Shown piece by piece: positions 26,950 through 36,100 of a stretch of DNA of 43,154 nt. Location: positions 1 to 43,154 of IMG/VR virus record IMGVR_UViG_3300035670_000448. One strand, 5' to 3'. Numbering within the stretch: the stretch's first letter is position 1; the number at the start of each line of letters is the position of its first letter. The translations under genes were made by a program, and so were the position numbers. The notes under the pieces are model-generated. The model was not told the origin of the DNA. It ran no database searches and worked only from the letters and a program-made list of their open reading frames with translations. The stretch is from a virus.

Positions 26950-27048
26950 TTATCACCTCCTTTTTAAAAGAACTGAAATATTGAAAAGACTGGCTTGTAT
27001 TAGAAAATGCAAGAAGGGGCGGGGGACTTTACTGCTCCTCTCTTGCGT

Positions 27049-27075
27049 CGTGATTTTATTGAATCACGCTTTTTT
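27049..27075 (+). terminator. Hairpin overlapping the early promoter; plus-strand terminator or operator
   Basis: CGTGATT, loop TTATTG, AATCACG (27049-27068), followed on the plus strand by CTTTTTT. It has the shape of a plus-strand terminator, but it also spans the -10 of the minus-strand promoter, so its palindrome could be a repressor operator. Confidence 0.5.
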
Positions 27076-27085
27076 ATTCTGTCAA
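27057..27085 (-). promoter_or_regulatory. Early promoter upstream of the zinc-ribbon genes
   Basis: Minus strand: TTGACA (27085-27080), 17-base spacer, TCAATA (27062-27057; a weak -10). The first gene behind it starts at 26949. The palindrome at 27049-27068 overlaps the -10. Confidence 0.5.
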
Positions 27086-27095
27086 GAGAGAAAAG

Positions 27096-27104
27096 TGTGC
27101 ATAA
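27096..27104 (-). promoter_or_regulatory. DnaA-box-like site (TTATGCACA)
   Basis: TGTGCATAA on the plus strand, TTATGCACA on the minus, matching TTATNCACA, with the conserved ACT after it; 10 bases upstream of the -35 at 27080-27085 and just after the XhlA-like gene stop. Confidence 0.6.
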
Positions 27105-27401
27105 CTACGGGGTTGGCAAACCGGACCTGGTGAACAGATAGTAGAGGGAAGCCAGGGCAAAAATCATTAAAGTGCCGATGGCGAATCTTTCGATCCTGCC
27201 CAGGCGGCCCATAATCTCCCGGTGTTCGCTCCGGTTCTGGGCGTTGTTTTCTGCCATCTGGTTGCAGATGGTCTTGATGTCGTTTTTCATATCACGCATA
27301 TCCAGTTGCATTTGTTGATTAAATTTTACTTGTTCGTCCATAAACTTAATAGTTTGCGGAGCGGGGTCGCGGTAGCGATACCCGTTTTCAATTTTTTCCA
27401 T
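27105..27401 (-). CDS. XhlA-like holin/accessory lysis protein
   Basis: 98 residues: an N-terminal coiled coil (FMDEQVKFNQQMQLDMRD ... 'EHREIMGRLGRIERF'), then one C-terminal transmembrane helix (AIGTLMIFALASLYYLF). This is the layout of haemolysin XhlA proteins. It is the last late gene, after the tail protein. The genome has other holin candidates (12599-12862, 24106-24288), so its role is uncertain. Confidence 0.6.
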   Translation of the reverse strand: MEKIENGYRYRDPAPQTIKFMDEQVKFNQQMQLDMRDMKNDIKTICNQMAENNAQNRSEHREIMGRLGRIERFAIGTLMIFALASLYYLFTRSGLPTP

Positions 27402-27413
27402 ATTAAAAGTTAA

Positions 27414-30400
27414 TTAAAGTTCCAAGTAATTATTGCCTCCTAAATAGATAGCAGGTTTTCCTCTGTTGATGATAAATATATTCTTGATGGCTCCAATATA
27501 CTGGACGGGAGCTTGAACGGTTACATTAATTGGAACCTGAACGGTAATGGTCGGGTTTAAGGTTTGAAAAGTTCCAGTTTGGATCTGCGGAGTTGTAGAA
27601 ACAGAACGGGTGGTTGTCACTGTCGGGTCAATCGTTTCAAACTGGGCGGAACTTATGGAAACAGATATTTCTTCATTGTCATTTAGCGTGAGAGACGGTT
27701 GGATAGTCTCAAAAATTGCAGATTGGATGTCGGCTGAAACGTCTATATTTCTGGTAGCGGAGGCAGTGGTTTGCGGTTGTAAAAATTGGGCTGACTGGAT
27801 GTCGGGAAATACTTGCATATCTCCTCCGGTGGTTATGGTGGGCTGGATAGTTTCAAAAGCACCTGATTGTATGGCTGGAGAAACGGATGGGTTGCGAGTT
27901 GTTGAAATTGCCGGGTCAAGGGTGGCGAAAGTTCCTGACTGGATTCCTGGGGCTATGTCTTCATTGTCGTTATAAGTGATTGAGGGTTGGATGGTGGCAA
28001 AGACTGCGCTTTGAATATCTGCGACTGACGAGACATTCCTGGTGATGGAGATGGTTAGGTCCAGAGTTGCGAATGCTCCTGACTGAATGGTAGCAGAGGT
28101 TGAGGTGTTTGTAGCGACAGTTATGGAAGGGGCGAGAGTTTCAAATTGGGCGTATTGAAGTGCAGCGTCTATGGCAATACTGACGGAACCTGTGGAGCCT
28201 GTGACTTCTGGGTCAAGTTGAGCAAATGTTCCCGTCTCAATAGATGGGGAAGTAGAAACATTCCTAACAGGTGAAATGGTCGGTGCGAGTGTTGCGAAAG
28301 TTCCAGACTCTATCGCGGGAGTTGATGAAACATTCCTCGTAGTTGCGATAGTCGGGTCTAAAGTCGCTGAAGCAAAAGATTGGAGCGAAGCCTCTGTGGA
28401 AACACTCTTTGTGGTTGAAATAGTCGGAGTGAGAGTAGCGAATACGCCTGAATTTAATCCAGCGGCGATTTCTTCATTATCATTTAGCGTGAGAGACGGT
28501 TGGATAGTCTCCAACACACCCGAAAGAATAGTGGACGTTACGCTGGGATTCCGTGTTGTGGTAACTGTGGGAGTAAATGTCTCAAAGGTCGCTGATTCTA
28601 TCGGCGGACTGTTAGAAACTGAAGTTTCGGCAGTTACTGTCGGGGTTAGCGTAGTAAAAGCGGCAGAAAGAATCGCTACCGTAGTGGTAACATTTCTTAC
28701 TGCCGATATTACAGGTGCAAGCGTCGCTGAAACAAAACTTTGAATGGTCGCTGAAACAGTCGCTTCTCTGGTCGTCGTGACTGTCGGGGTGAGGGTTGAT
28801 GAAGCAAAAGATTCGGGTGCAGAAACATTGACGGTTACATTCGTTCCTCCTCCTGTGGTCGTAAAACTTCTTGTCGTTGCCCAACTTCCCCAAGTGTTTG
28901 AACCTGACGGGTCTTTTCCTCGGACTCGCCAGTAATGTTGAACACCTGCGGTTAAAGCTGAACCTCCGGGAACTGTATAAGTTACTTGATTTCCTGACGG
29001 CCAAGGATGAGGATCGCCTGTTCCTGACCAGTTGGCGTGGTCATCGGTGGAGGAGAGGGTGTCGAGAAGAGGTTTACCAATTTCAGTACAATTAACAATA
29101 AAATAAGCATCATAAGCAGCGGCATACCAATTTGGAGATATGTAATTTACAAGATTTCCCGAATGAGAACTCGCTGTCGTATTTATTTGTATTTGTGCAT
29201 AGTTACCACTATCACTTGTTCCTCCAGTTAATTGTAATAAAATTACATAATACTGGTCATTAAGTTGGTATGTGCCATCAAAATTAAAGGTTTTATCAGT
29301 AGGAGTTCCATCCAAAGTAGACACATCAAGAGAATTTGTTGACGTTGCTAATACTGAACCTGTGGCCTTACCCGTTGAACCATCTCCATAGGTTCCAGTG
29401 TGAGCATATAGAACGGCTGTTAATGTTCCAGTTGGAGTACCGTATTTTGATAATTTGAAAACACAAGCACTAAGGTATTCTCCAACCACAGAGGTAAATG
29501 ATTGACCATTTCTTGTGTAACCACTTAACCACATTTGCGATACAGATGGGGCACTTCCCGTGTAGCTATCAACAACAGTTATCCCAGCTTGACTATCGAA
29601 CGTATTCGCCGTATCCACCTGCACTTCATAATCAATCTCATCTCCTCCAGCGTCTGTTCCGGTAAAGACTAAAGCTGGGGTAACTGAAACTCCAGTTGCT
29701 GTGTCGGCGGGAGTGTTAAGAGCGACTGTCGGAGGAATGTCAGTTAAAGTAAGCTGAACTGTGCTGCCATAGTATGTTGTGGAGTTGGCGACAATATAGG
29801 CTCTAACCCGATAACTTCCTTCGGCTGACAATCCCGTCAGAGCTTTTGAATATGTTCCTGTTCCATAAGAGCCATCATCATAAACCGTGCTGTCAGAGGT
29901 GGTTGGGTCTCCCGATGTTCCTGATTTATAGCAAAATCCACGCCTAGTTACAGTGTAACCACCAGTTGAAGTGATATTACCGCTACCATCAGCACTATTA
30001 TAGGTAACACTAGCACAAGTATTAGTCGTGACAGCGGGGTCAGGCATTATTGTTAAGGTCGCCCCGCAAGTGTTTCTGGAAGCCCCTGCCGTTGCGTCAT
30101 AAAGCTCAAATTCATATAAAGCCCCACTCGTAGCATCAGCACAAGACAAAGAAAAATGAACCTCTGTTTCGTATTCGTCAGCAAGGTTAATTGACGTTGA
30201 CAACGCCGTTCCTTCCACTTCATAACCAGTTTGCCAAGTATCCCCACCAACAGACGAGCATTTACGTCCGCCGACTGCAATAGTCGCCCCATTGGTCAAA
30301 TCAGTAGAACCGAACTTAATCGCACCAGTTGAAGCGACATCAGCAAAAGTCCCCCCTGACACACGCCAGCGAAGTTTATATTGGGCTGCGACCGTATCTT

Positions 30401-30545
30401 TTCCGTCAGAGTTAATGTTAACGGCAAGAATAAAAGCATCGGCTTTAGCCCAATTTGTTACATCGGCGTTATCAGAACCTGATTGATCAACCCGACTTGC
30501 ATTTAAAATTCTTGAACCGCCTTGAACGGCATAATAAGTTCCCAT
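27414..30545 (-). CDS. 1043-residue repeat-rich tail or surface fibre protein
   Basis: Three regions. Residues about 1-260 are Thr/Ser/Gly-rich beta domains ('GSRILNASRVDQSGSDN', 'GNITSTGGYTVTRRGFCYK'). About 270-600 hold a fibronectin-III-like domain ('PPTVALNTPADTATGVS' to 'YWRVRGKDPSGSNTWG') split by an inserted lectin-like domain. About 600-1010 are roughly 18 copies of a 24-residue repeat with consensus ATIQSGxFATLxPTITTT and RNVS. The end is short and hydrophobic. Probably a host-binding or decoration fibre on the virion. The Thr/Ser-rich repeats and several N-x-S/T sequons would be good glycosylation targets. Confidence 0.7.
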   Translation of the reverse strand: MGTYYAVQGGSRILNASRVDQSGSDNADVTNWAKADAFILAVNINSDGKDTVAAQYKLRWRVSGGTFADVASTGAIKFGSTDLTNGATIAVGGRKCSSVGGDTWQTGYEVEGTALSTSINLADEYETEVHFSLSCADATSGALYEFELYDATAGASRNTCGATLTIMPDPAVTTNTCASVTYNSADGSGNITSTGGYTVTRRGFCYKSGTSGDPTTSDSTVYDDGSYGTGTYSKALTGLSAEGSYRVRAYIVANSTTYYGSTVQLTLTDIPPTVALNTPADTATGVSVTPALVFTGTDAGGDEIDYEVQVDTANTFDSQAGITVVDSYTGSAPSVSQMWLSGYTRNGQSFTSVVGEYLSACVFKLSKYGTPTGTLTAVLYAHTGTYGDGSTGKATGSVLATSTNSLDVSTLDGTPTDKTFNFDGTYQLNDQYYVILLQLTGGTSDSGNYAQIQINTTASSHSGNLVNYISPNWYAAAYDAYFIVNCTEIGKPLLDTLSSTDDHANWSGTGDPHPWPSGNQVTYTVPGGSALTAGVQHYWRVRGKDPSGSNTWGSWATTRSFTTTGGGTNVTVNVSAPESFASSTLTPTVTTTREATVSATIQSFVSATLAPVISAVRNVTTTVAILSAAFTTLTPTVTAETSVSNSPPIESATFETFTPTVTTTRNPSVTSTILSGVLETIQPSLTLNDNEEIAAGLNSGVFATLTPTISTTKSVSTEASLQSFASATLDPTIATTRNVSSTPAIESGTFATLAPTISPVRNVSTSPSIETGTFAQLDPEVTGSTGSVSIAIDAALQYAQFETLAPSITVATNTSTSATIQSGAFATLDLTISITRNVSSVADIQSAVFATIQPSITYNDNEDIAPGIQSGTFATLDPAISTTRNPSVSPAIQSGAFETIQPTITTGGDMQVFPDIQSAQFLQPQTTASATRNIDVSADIQSAIFETIQPSLTLNDNEEISVSISSAQFETIDPTVTTTRSVSTTPQIQTGTFQTLNPTITVQVPINVTVQAPVQYIGAIKNIFIINRGKPAIYLGGNNYLEL
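27666..27709 (-). repeat. Near-identical 44-base repeat, copy 1 (in fibre gene)
   Basis: This 44-base segment matches 28468-28511 at 43 of 44 positions, 802 bases apart, both encoding the repeat variant ETIQPSLTLNDNEEI. The other repeats are much more divergent in DNA, suggesting recent duplication or gene conversion. Confidence 0.7.
28468..28511 (-). repeat. Near-identical 44-base repeat, copy 2 (in fibre gene)
   Basis: Second copy of the segment at 27666-27709; the single difference is at base 12 (G in copy 1, A in copy 2). Confidence 0.7.
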
Positions 30546-30821
30546 TTAGTTATACTTAGAAGTGCATTTAGGAACACTTTTAGGCTCGCTGATACAGCAA
30601 AGCCACGGTCTTTCAATTCCTTTACTGCACTGCTTATCTTCATTTAAAAATGGACACTTCATTCTTTCGCAACATTTTCCGCAAGAAGAACATCTTGAAG
30701 TCTTGATGTGCCACTTTTTTTCCCATGGTAGCCAATAAGCAACCCTCTCAATCCCAGCCATTATATGAATTCCCCTTGCTTCTTTTTCTACCCAATCGGG
30801 AATTTCCAATTCTATTTTCAT
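30546..30821 (-). CDS. CxxCxxCC (YkgJ/FliB-type) cysteine-cluster protein
   Basis: 91 residues. 'CSSCGKCCERMKCPFLN' contains the CxxCxxCC signature, followed by 'QCSKGIERPWLCCISEP' and a final 'VPKC', as in PF03692 proteins, which bind zinc or an iron-sulfur cluster. FliB of this group methylates flagellin lysines; the function of short members is unknown. It lies between the glycosyltransferase-methyltransferase fusion and the fibre gene, so it may modify the fibre. Confidence 0.75.
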   Translation of the reverse strand: MKIELEIPDWVEKEARGIHIMAGIERVAYWLPWEKKWHIKTSRCSSCGKCCERMKCPFLNEDKQCSKGIERPWLCCISEPKSVPKCTSKYN

Positions 30822-31960
30822 TTGAGTTTTTTATACCAAATTGTTCCTACTGTGTGGACGAATCCTAACTTTTCAGTGACTGCTTGTTGGACACCAGGCC
30901 ACTGAAAGTCGTGTCCACAAATCAATTTCTTAGTCTTGGGAAGCCACGCCTCAATGTCGGCTTTGACCGCTTCATAAGTGTGTGCTCCGTCAATGAAAAC
31001 CATATCCGCTTTTCCGACTTTCTTAACCGCTTTTAATGATTCACCTTTGATGACTTTCAAATTCTTGAAGTCTCCGACGTTTTTCATAAAGTCTTGGTAG
31101 AGATTTTTCACTCCTTTGTGGGCTTCTTCACCTGGAGAACCTTTAAAGGTATCAATCGCCGTGACTGTTCCTTTGCAAGCCGATAAGAGAGCGTGAGTCG
31201 AGCGTCCTTTCCAGCTTCCGATTTCGGTGACTGAATCCATTGTCCCTGCCACTTTATAAAGCCAGTTGAGTTCTTCTTTGCTCATCCAACCTTCGATTTG
31301 GTTGTCGTAAGGATATTGAGCTTTGATGGCGTCTTGTTTCATCCAGTCGTAATAAGTCTTGGAATTAAATTCCTGTTCCCCGATGTGATTGAGGGGAATG
31401 GTAGGATCGCACCAAATCTTAAATCCAGCCTTCTTGGCTCGAATACAAAAAGCCAAATCTTCCCCGATGTCGTTGCCGTTGGGTTTCTTCATAAAGTTGA
31501 AAGGAAAACCCCATTTTCTGACAAACTTCTTGTCAAACATCTTTTCCAATACCCGTCTTTTAATCAGCAAGAATCCAGTCCCGATTCCATCACATTCAAA
31601 GAGGTCGGATGGGGGGTTCTGGATGCAGGTATGGTCAAGGCCTTTGACTGAGTAAACAAGGGGAGAGTGGGGGGCGCGCTTTTTAAAGTACATCCCGCCC
31701 ACTATGTCCTTGTTTCTTGAAATCAAACGTTCCAGTCCCCATTCTGGGAATTCGGTGTCCGAGTCAATGAAGAGAAGATAATCCGTGGGGATTCCTTGAG
31801 CGATGGTATTTCTACCGACATGAACCAGGCTTGACTGGTAAAAAGCCACGCCGATTGGTCTTTTGGCGTATCTTAACGTGCTGATAAGCGAAGTGACGTA
31901 TTCAGGTGTCAAATCACGACCGTGCGGAGTGCCAATAGTTACGCTTTCAATTTTGTTCAT
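30818..31960 (-). CDS. Glycosyltransferase-methyltransferase fusion
   Basis: 380 residues. The N-terminal domain (about 1-215) has a GT-A-type core with YLLFIDSDTEFP (metal-binding DSD) and 'GEDLAFCIRAKKAGFKIW' (acceptor-side ED). The C-terminal domain (about 235-380) is a Methyltransf_24-type fold: 'VTEIGSWKGRSTHALL' (motif I), 'VTAIDTFKGSPGEEAH', 'ADMVFIDGAHTYEAV'. It probably adds and caps (methylates) a sugar. It sits between virion genes and the fibre gene, apart from the main glycan block. Confidence 0.8.
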   Translation of the reverse strand: MNKIESVTIGTPHGRDLTPEYVTSLISTLRYAKRPIGVAFYQSSLVHVGRNTIAQGIPTDYLLFIDSDTEFPEWGLERLISRNKDIVGGMYFKKRAPHSPLVYSVKGLDHTCIQNPPSDLFECDGIGTGFLLIKRRVLEKMFDKKFVRKWGFPFNFMKKPNGNDIGEDLAFCIRAKKAGFKIWCDPTIPLNHIGEQEFNSKTYYDWMKQDAIKAQYPYDNQIEGWMSKEELNWLYKVAGTMDSVTEIGSWKGRSTHALLSACKGTVTAIDTFKGSPGEEAHKGVKNLYQDFMKNVGDFKNLKVIKGESLKAVKKVGKADMVFIDGAHTYEAVKADIEAWLPKTKKLICGHDFQWPGVQQAVTEKLGFVHTVGTIWYKKLK

Positions 31961-31997
31961 ATAATGAAGTTAAGGATTAAAACTTAACTGTCATTAT
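31961..31997. repeat. Intergenic inverted repeat in the late operon
   Basis: ATAATGA + AGTTAAG, loop GATTAAAA, CTTAACT, one bulged G, TCATTAT: nearly perfect 14-bp stem between two late genes, overlapping the stop of the upstream gene and reaching the start region of the fusion gene. No T-run. Possibly an attenuator or mRNA processing site. Confidence 0.5.
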
Positions 31998-32416
31998 GTG
32001 AGCTTGAGAATACCAGCCGAAGACCAGGTAATGATGAAGTTACCGTTATCAGATGTTTTGTTCGCGCTGAAATCCACATATCCAATTAAAGGAGATGTGT
32101 TGTTCGTTCCGGTATTCTTCCAAATCAGAGCGTAACGAGCTGTGATGGTTGATGTTGCCCAGGTGAGGTCAGCCGCATCGAAGTAAGCGAGGTCGTTAGT
32201 CGTGTCAACTGAAACAACTGGAGAACCCAGGGTTTTCCCTTTAGTGGTGTACCCATTAGCTGATGCTACTTCGGTTGAAGTTACATCGGAATACATTGTC
32301 ATCGTGTCGATATCGGCAGAGAATGAATCGGTGTGCAGGGATACGTTGATGTTGTCGGTGTCGAGGTCAATCGAACCGTCCATGATGCTCTTTTTGAATG
32401 AGTTAAATAGTGCCAT
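31994..32416 (-). CDS. Virion-associated protein
   Basis: 140 residues, Thr/Ser/Asp-rich beta protein (MALFNSFKKSIMDGSIDL ... 'FIITWSSAGILKLT'). This beginning and end are typical of short phage structural proteins coded near tail genes. No catalytic motif. Possibly a head decoration or tail protein. Confidence 0.55.
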   Translation of the reverse strand: MALFNSFKKSIMDGSIDLDTDNINVSLHTDSFSADIDTMTMYSDVTSTEVASANGYTTKGKTLGSPVVSVDTTNDLAYFDAADLTWATSTITARYALIWKNTGTNNTSPLIGYVDFSANKTSDNGNFIITWSSAGILKLT

Positions 32417-32427
32417 ATTTTTGTTAG

Positions 32428-33147
32428 TTAGAAAATTAAATTAAAATAATCGTATGTCAGCCCAGCTCGACCGGACCAGGCTGTTGCATAATCTGTATTT
32501 CCTCTAGCATAACGGTATGTTCCAGCAATTCCTTGCATGATGTACCAGGCTCCGCCTTCCCTCAAATAGCCATAGTATCCAGTTTCGTCAATGTCGGAAA
32601 TTTTGTAGAGAATAGTCGGGTCGGTTACGGTGCCTGTTCCACTGCCTAAACTTATCCTGTCTACTTCCACTTTTAACCTAGTTCCGTCTTTTGTCAAGAG
32701 TCTGTCTGGTATCTCAAAAGGCTTGATGTTAGCGATGAGTTCTTCCACTCTGGAGAGGTCGGTGTTTTCAGGCAGGGAATCTTTAATAGCCTTTAATATC
32801 TTGGTGTAGTCTTTAGATTCGGGTATTCTGACTTCGGGAATCTTGATGGAATTGATGGCCTTAATGACTGGTCCCAAATCAACATCCGGTATGTCTATTT
32901 TGAGGGCTTTCACTATCTCGTCTTTCCATTTCTTGTATTCTTTGGAGTGGTCAGGCACTTTGGTTTCTGGAATGCCCTTCACAGCTTCTACAATGCCCTG
33001 TGGCGAGTTTTTGATAGCCTCAAGCAGTTCAGAGTGCTTGCGCTCCATTTCTTCTTTTTCGGCTTTAATTTTGGCTTCTTCCGCTAGTTTTCCGTATTCA
33101 TCAGCTTTGGCTCTTACTGCTTCGGAAGCGTATTCGTGTTCTCTCAT
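32428..33147 (-). CDS. Coiled-coil structural protein
   Basis: 239 residues. The N-terminal 60 are a long charged helix (DEYGKLAEEAKIKAEKEEM), the middle has Ile/Pro-rich repeats ('VKGIPETKVPDH', 'INSIKIPEVRIPES'), and the C-terminus is a Gly/Tyr-rich beta domain. Likely a virion protein linked to the adjacent ejection protein; no family recognised. ATGA overlap with the next upstream gene. Confidence 0.55.
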   Translation of the reverse strand: MREHEYASEAVRAKADEYGKLAEEAKIKAEKEEMERKHSELLEAIKNSPQGIVEAVKGIPETKVPDHSKEYKKWKDEIVKALKIDIPDVDLGPVIKAINSIKIPEVRIPESKDYTKILKAIKDSLPENTDLSRVEELIANIKPFEIPDRLLTKDGTRLKVEVDRISLGSGTGTVTDPTILYKISDIDETGYYGYLREGGAWYIMQGIAGTYRYARGNTDYATAWSGRAGLTYDYFNLIF

Positions 33148-36100
33148 TTAATTTGGCTTAATTGCTTTAAGACATTTTTACTAAGATACCCTCCTTGTTC
33201 TAACTGAAGGAGCATCTGTTTGGCTTCTTCTCTGGATTTAGCTTTCTTGATTTGGTGAGCGATATATGCAGCCCGGCTTCCATCAGTCACTCTCGTAGCT
33301 TCTAGTTGTGATTTGTCTATTCCGCCATTGAAATAACTTTTCATACTGATAATTGCCTTGAATCCTTTAGGATCTTCGACATACAGTTCTTTCATTATTT
33401 GCCTGGCTCTGGCCGGAGGCATCGCGTCAATTTCTTTGAGCGAACGGTAAGAGTCAAGCGTGTCGGCAGTCAGCGCAAACCCGTGTTTGTCTAGGTCTAA
33501 AAGTTTTTCCGCGTCCTTTTCATCCAGGCCTTCGGCTCCTTTGATTGTCCTGATTGCTCCGTATTCGTCTTTAGCAAAAATCTTGTTTTTGTAAACCATC
33601 ACATCTTTGTCGGAAAATTCAAAGTCTTCCTTGGCTTGCTGGTCTTCAAGCTGTTGCAGGTATTTTTGTTTCTTTTGGTCTCCTTGGTCTATTTCTTGGG
33701 TTTTGCCTTTCTCAAATAGTTTTTTGATTTGGGCTTTCTCGGATGTTTCTTTGCTTTTCTGAATGCTTTGCTGATAGTACTGTTCATATTCAGGCCGTTC
33801 AGTGGTCATTCTATTAGGAGAAAGGGCGTTAAAAATACGGTTTTGGTTGGGAATGGGTGCGCCGAACTGGTCTTCACGGGCGGGGACATTTTCAGAAAGT
33901 CCTGGGATATTAAGCATCACTTGTTGCATTTGTTTTTCCAGGAGCGTTCCATCTGTGTCAATTTTCCTTTGCACTGGGTCAATGATTCTGGTAATCCAGC
34001 CCATCAGGGATTTAAAAGGAATAAGTTGTTGGGGATAATTGGCAAAATATGAGGTAAATTTTTCCTCGTCTCCTTTTACGGCTCCCAGGAAATCACCCAT
34101 ATTTCTAAGGTAAGACTGGTCAACCAGGAAGTTTCCAAACTTAGCGAAAGTGCTAAGAATCGTGTCAGCCTCGTCTTCAGAAAGTTTTTGGTTTTTAATG
34201 GAATCGTCGAGTGCGGAAACAAGGGCAAGATTGAAAGCCATAGCTGGGTGAAGCTTGGAATAGGAAATCCATTTGTCTCCGACTTTCACTGAATAGGGTT
34301 GCCTTCCGGCTGCCCTGAACTCCGCTTTTCTTTTGGCGTTGGTTGGTTCTGCCCAAGTCAGCCTGTCTTGTCCCAAGAGCATTGATGCTCCAGCCGCCAC
34401 GCTTGATCCGATAATTATTTTAGAAAGCTGTTCGGTTTTGTTTTTAGCTCCCATTAGGGTTGATATCCCAGCGGGTGAATATTCAATGCCTTGCTTGAAA
34501 AGATTGGTCGGGGTTCTCACAAAAGGAAAAGTAAATCTGGCCATTAGCTTAACGGCGGCATTGTCTGAATTTCTTAACCGCATGAGGGTATTAGTAAGGC
34601 GGTCTATGCCATCAAGGATAACTCCCTGGTCGGCGTTTTCAGTAGCCCTGAAAAGCCTTTGGGTGGCTTCTGATTTGGCCAGTTTTTCTATATCAGCAAT
34701 CGGTTTGCCAAGTTTCCCTGCTCGGTAAGCAAGGGATTTTTTAACTCCTCCTTCAGTGAGTGCTGTAAAAAACTGATCCATACCTTCCAGCATTCTCATA
34801 GGTAATGATAAAGTATTCTCAACCGCCCTGCCTGCCGTGCCTTGTTTAGTTAGGGGGATATTCCTGATGTCCGGGTTCAGGTTCATTGCCTCGCCCTTCA
34901 TCACATTAACGAATCTGCTGGCGGCCTCGCCGACATTGGAAAGATAACCTTTTAAATATTCCTTGCCTTCACCGGCATAGTATTGTCTTTGTTTGCCAGT
35001 GAAGCCGGATTTAACTGCATCCAGCATTCCGGTAATGGTTTTTTCAATAGGAGTCACAACCGCAGTGCCTTCAAGGTTGGAAGCCGTGTTTACGATATGC
35101 GTATTGGGTGAAGAAAGCATTGAATTGTATCTCAAAACATCCAGCCATTCATCGGCTTTGGGTTTTACGAAATTGCGGTATAGTTTAGCCACTTGTTCAG
35201 CATCATTAAAATCAACTCCTTTTGAGGCTTTGATTATTTCGTCAGCGTTTTTGTTCTGTTTGTAAATTGCTTCTAGAACTATGTTTATGGTCTTGGCTTC
35301 TTCTGGGTCAGCCACTATTTTCCTAGCCTGCAACTGTCTGGCGATGTCTTCCCCAGCCGCTTTGTCTTTCATCCAAAGGTCAACAAATTTATCATCAATC
35401 TTTCCTGATTGGGCTACTTCGGCAATCTTGCGCCTAAGGTTTAAGTTGGCGGCTATCTTGACAGAAGTTTTTTCTCGTGTAACTGTACTATCAAGTATCT
35501 TGGAAGAAGTGTCGGCCATGTCCAGAACTTCCTTGTTTGAAAGTTTATTACCTACGGTCTGTTCCAGTTGCTTGCCAGCGTTAGAAATTTCATCCTGGAT
35601 GCCCTGTTTGGCTTTTTGGCTAATTTTTAAGCGGTTTAAATTATAAAAAGATGAAACATTTTTTTGAGGACTTATTGTCTCTTCTGGGATGGTCGTTGGG
35701 GTTGTTCGTGGCTGGTTGCGCAGCCCTGCGGATGATGGGGTTGATTTAGTTTCTTCGATAGTGAGACCTGGTCTTGAGAGTTTTTTCAAAAGGTTACTTT
35801 TGTATTCATTGGGAACTGTATTTGTGTAGGTAAAGTTTTCTTTAATGGGAGTTTCCAGCGGTCGCATTTGTTGCTTCCCGCCCGGAGCGAAAACACCTTC
35901 CACTGGTTCGTGGGTAATGGTTCTGGTTCCTTTAGCCAGAACTTTTTTTGTCGGAAGCTTAGTTAAATCACCAGCTATGTTGCGGGCTTCTTTTGGCAAA
36001 AACTTGGCATTTTTAGCAGCCCCCAAAAGAGGACTGGCGATTGATGCGAAATCGGCTGCACCTAAAACTGTGTCCAACGCTGGGTTGCCGATAGCTTTCC

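Noticed and set aside
28276-28743. Plus-strand ORFs of 100-155 residues inside the fibre gene
   Set aside because: They mirror the repetitive Thr/Ser codons of the real minus-strand gene; repeats naturally keep the opposite frame open.
27500-28875. CRISPR-like array
   Set aside because: The 72-base period repeats are in-frame, diverged protein repeats without identical direct repeats or spacers.
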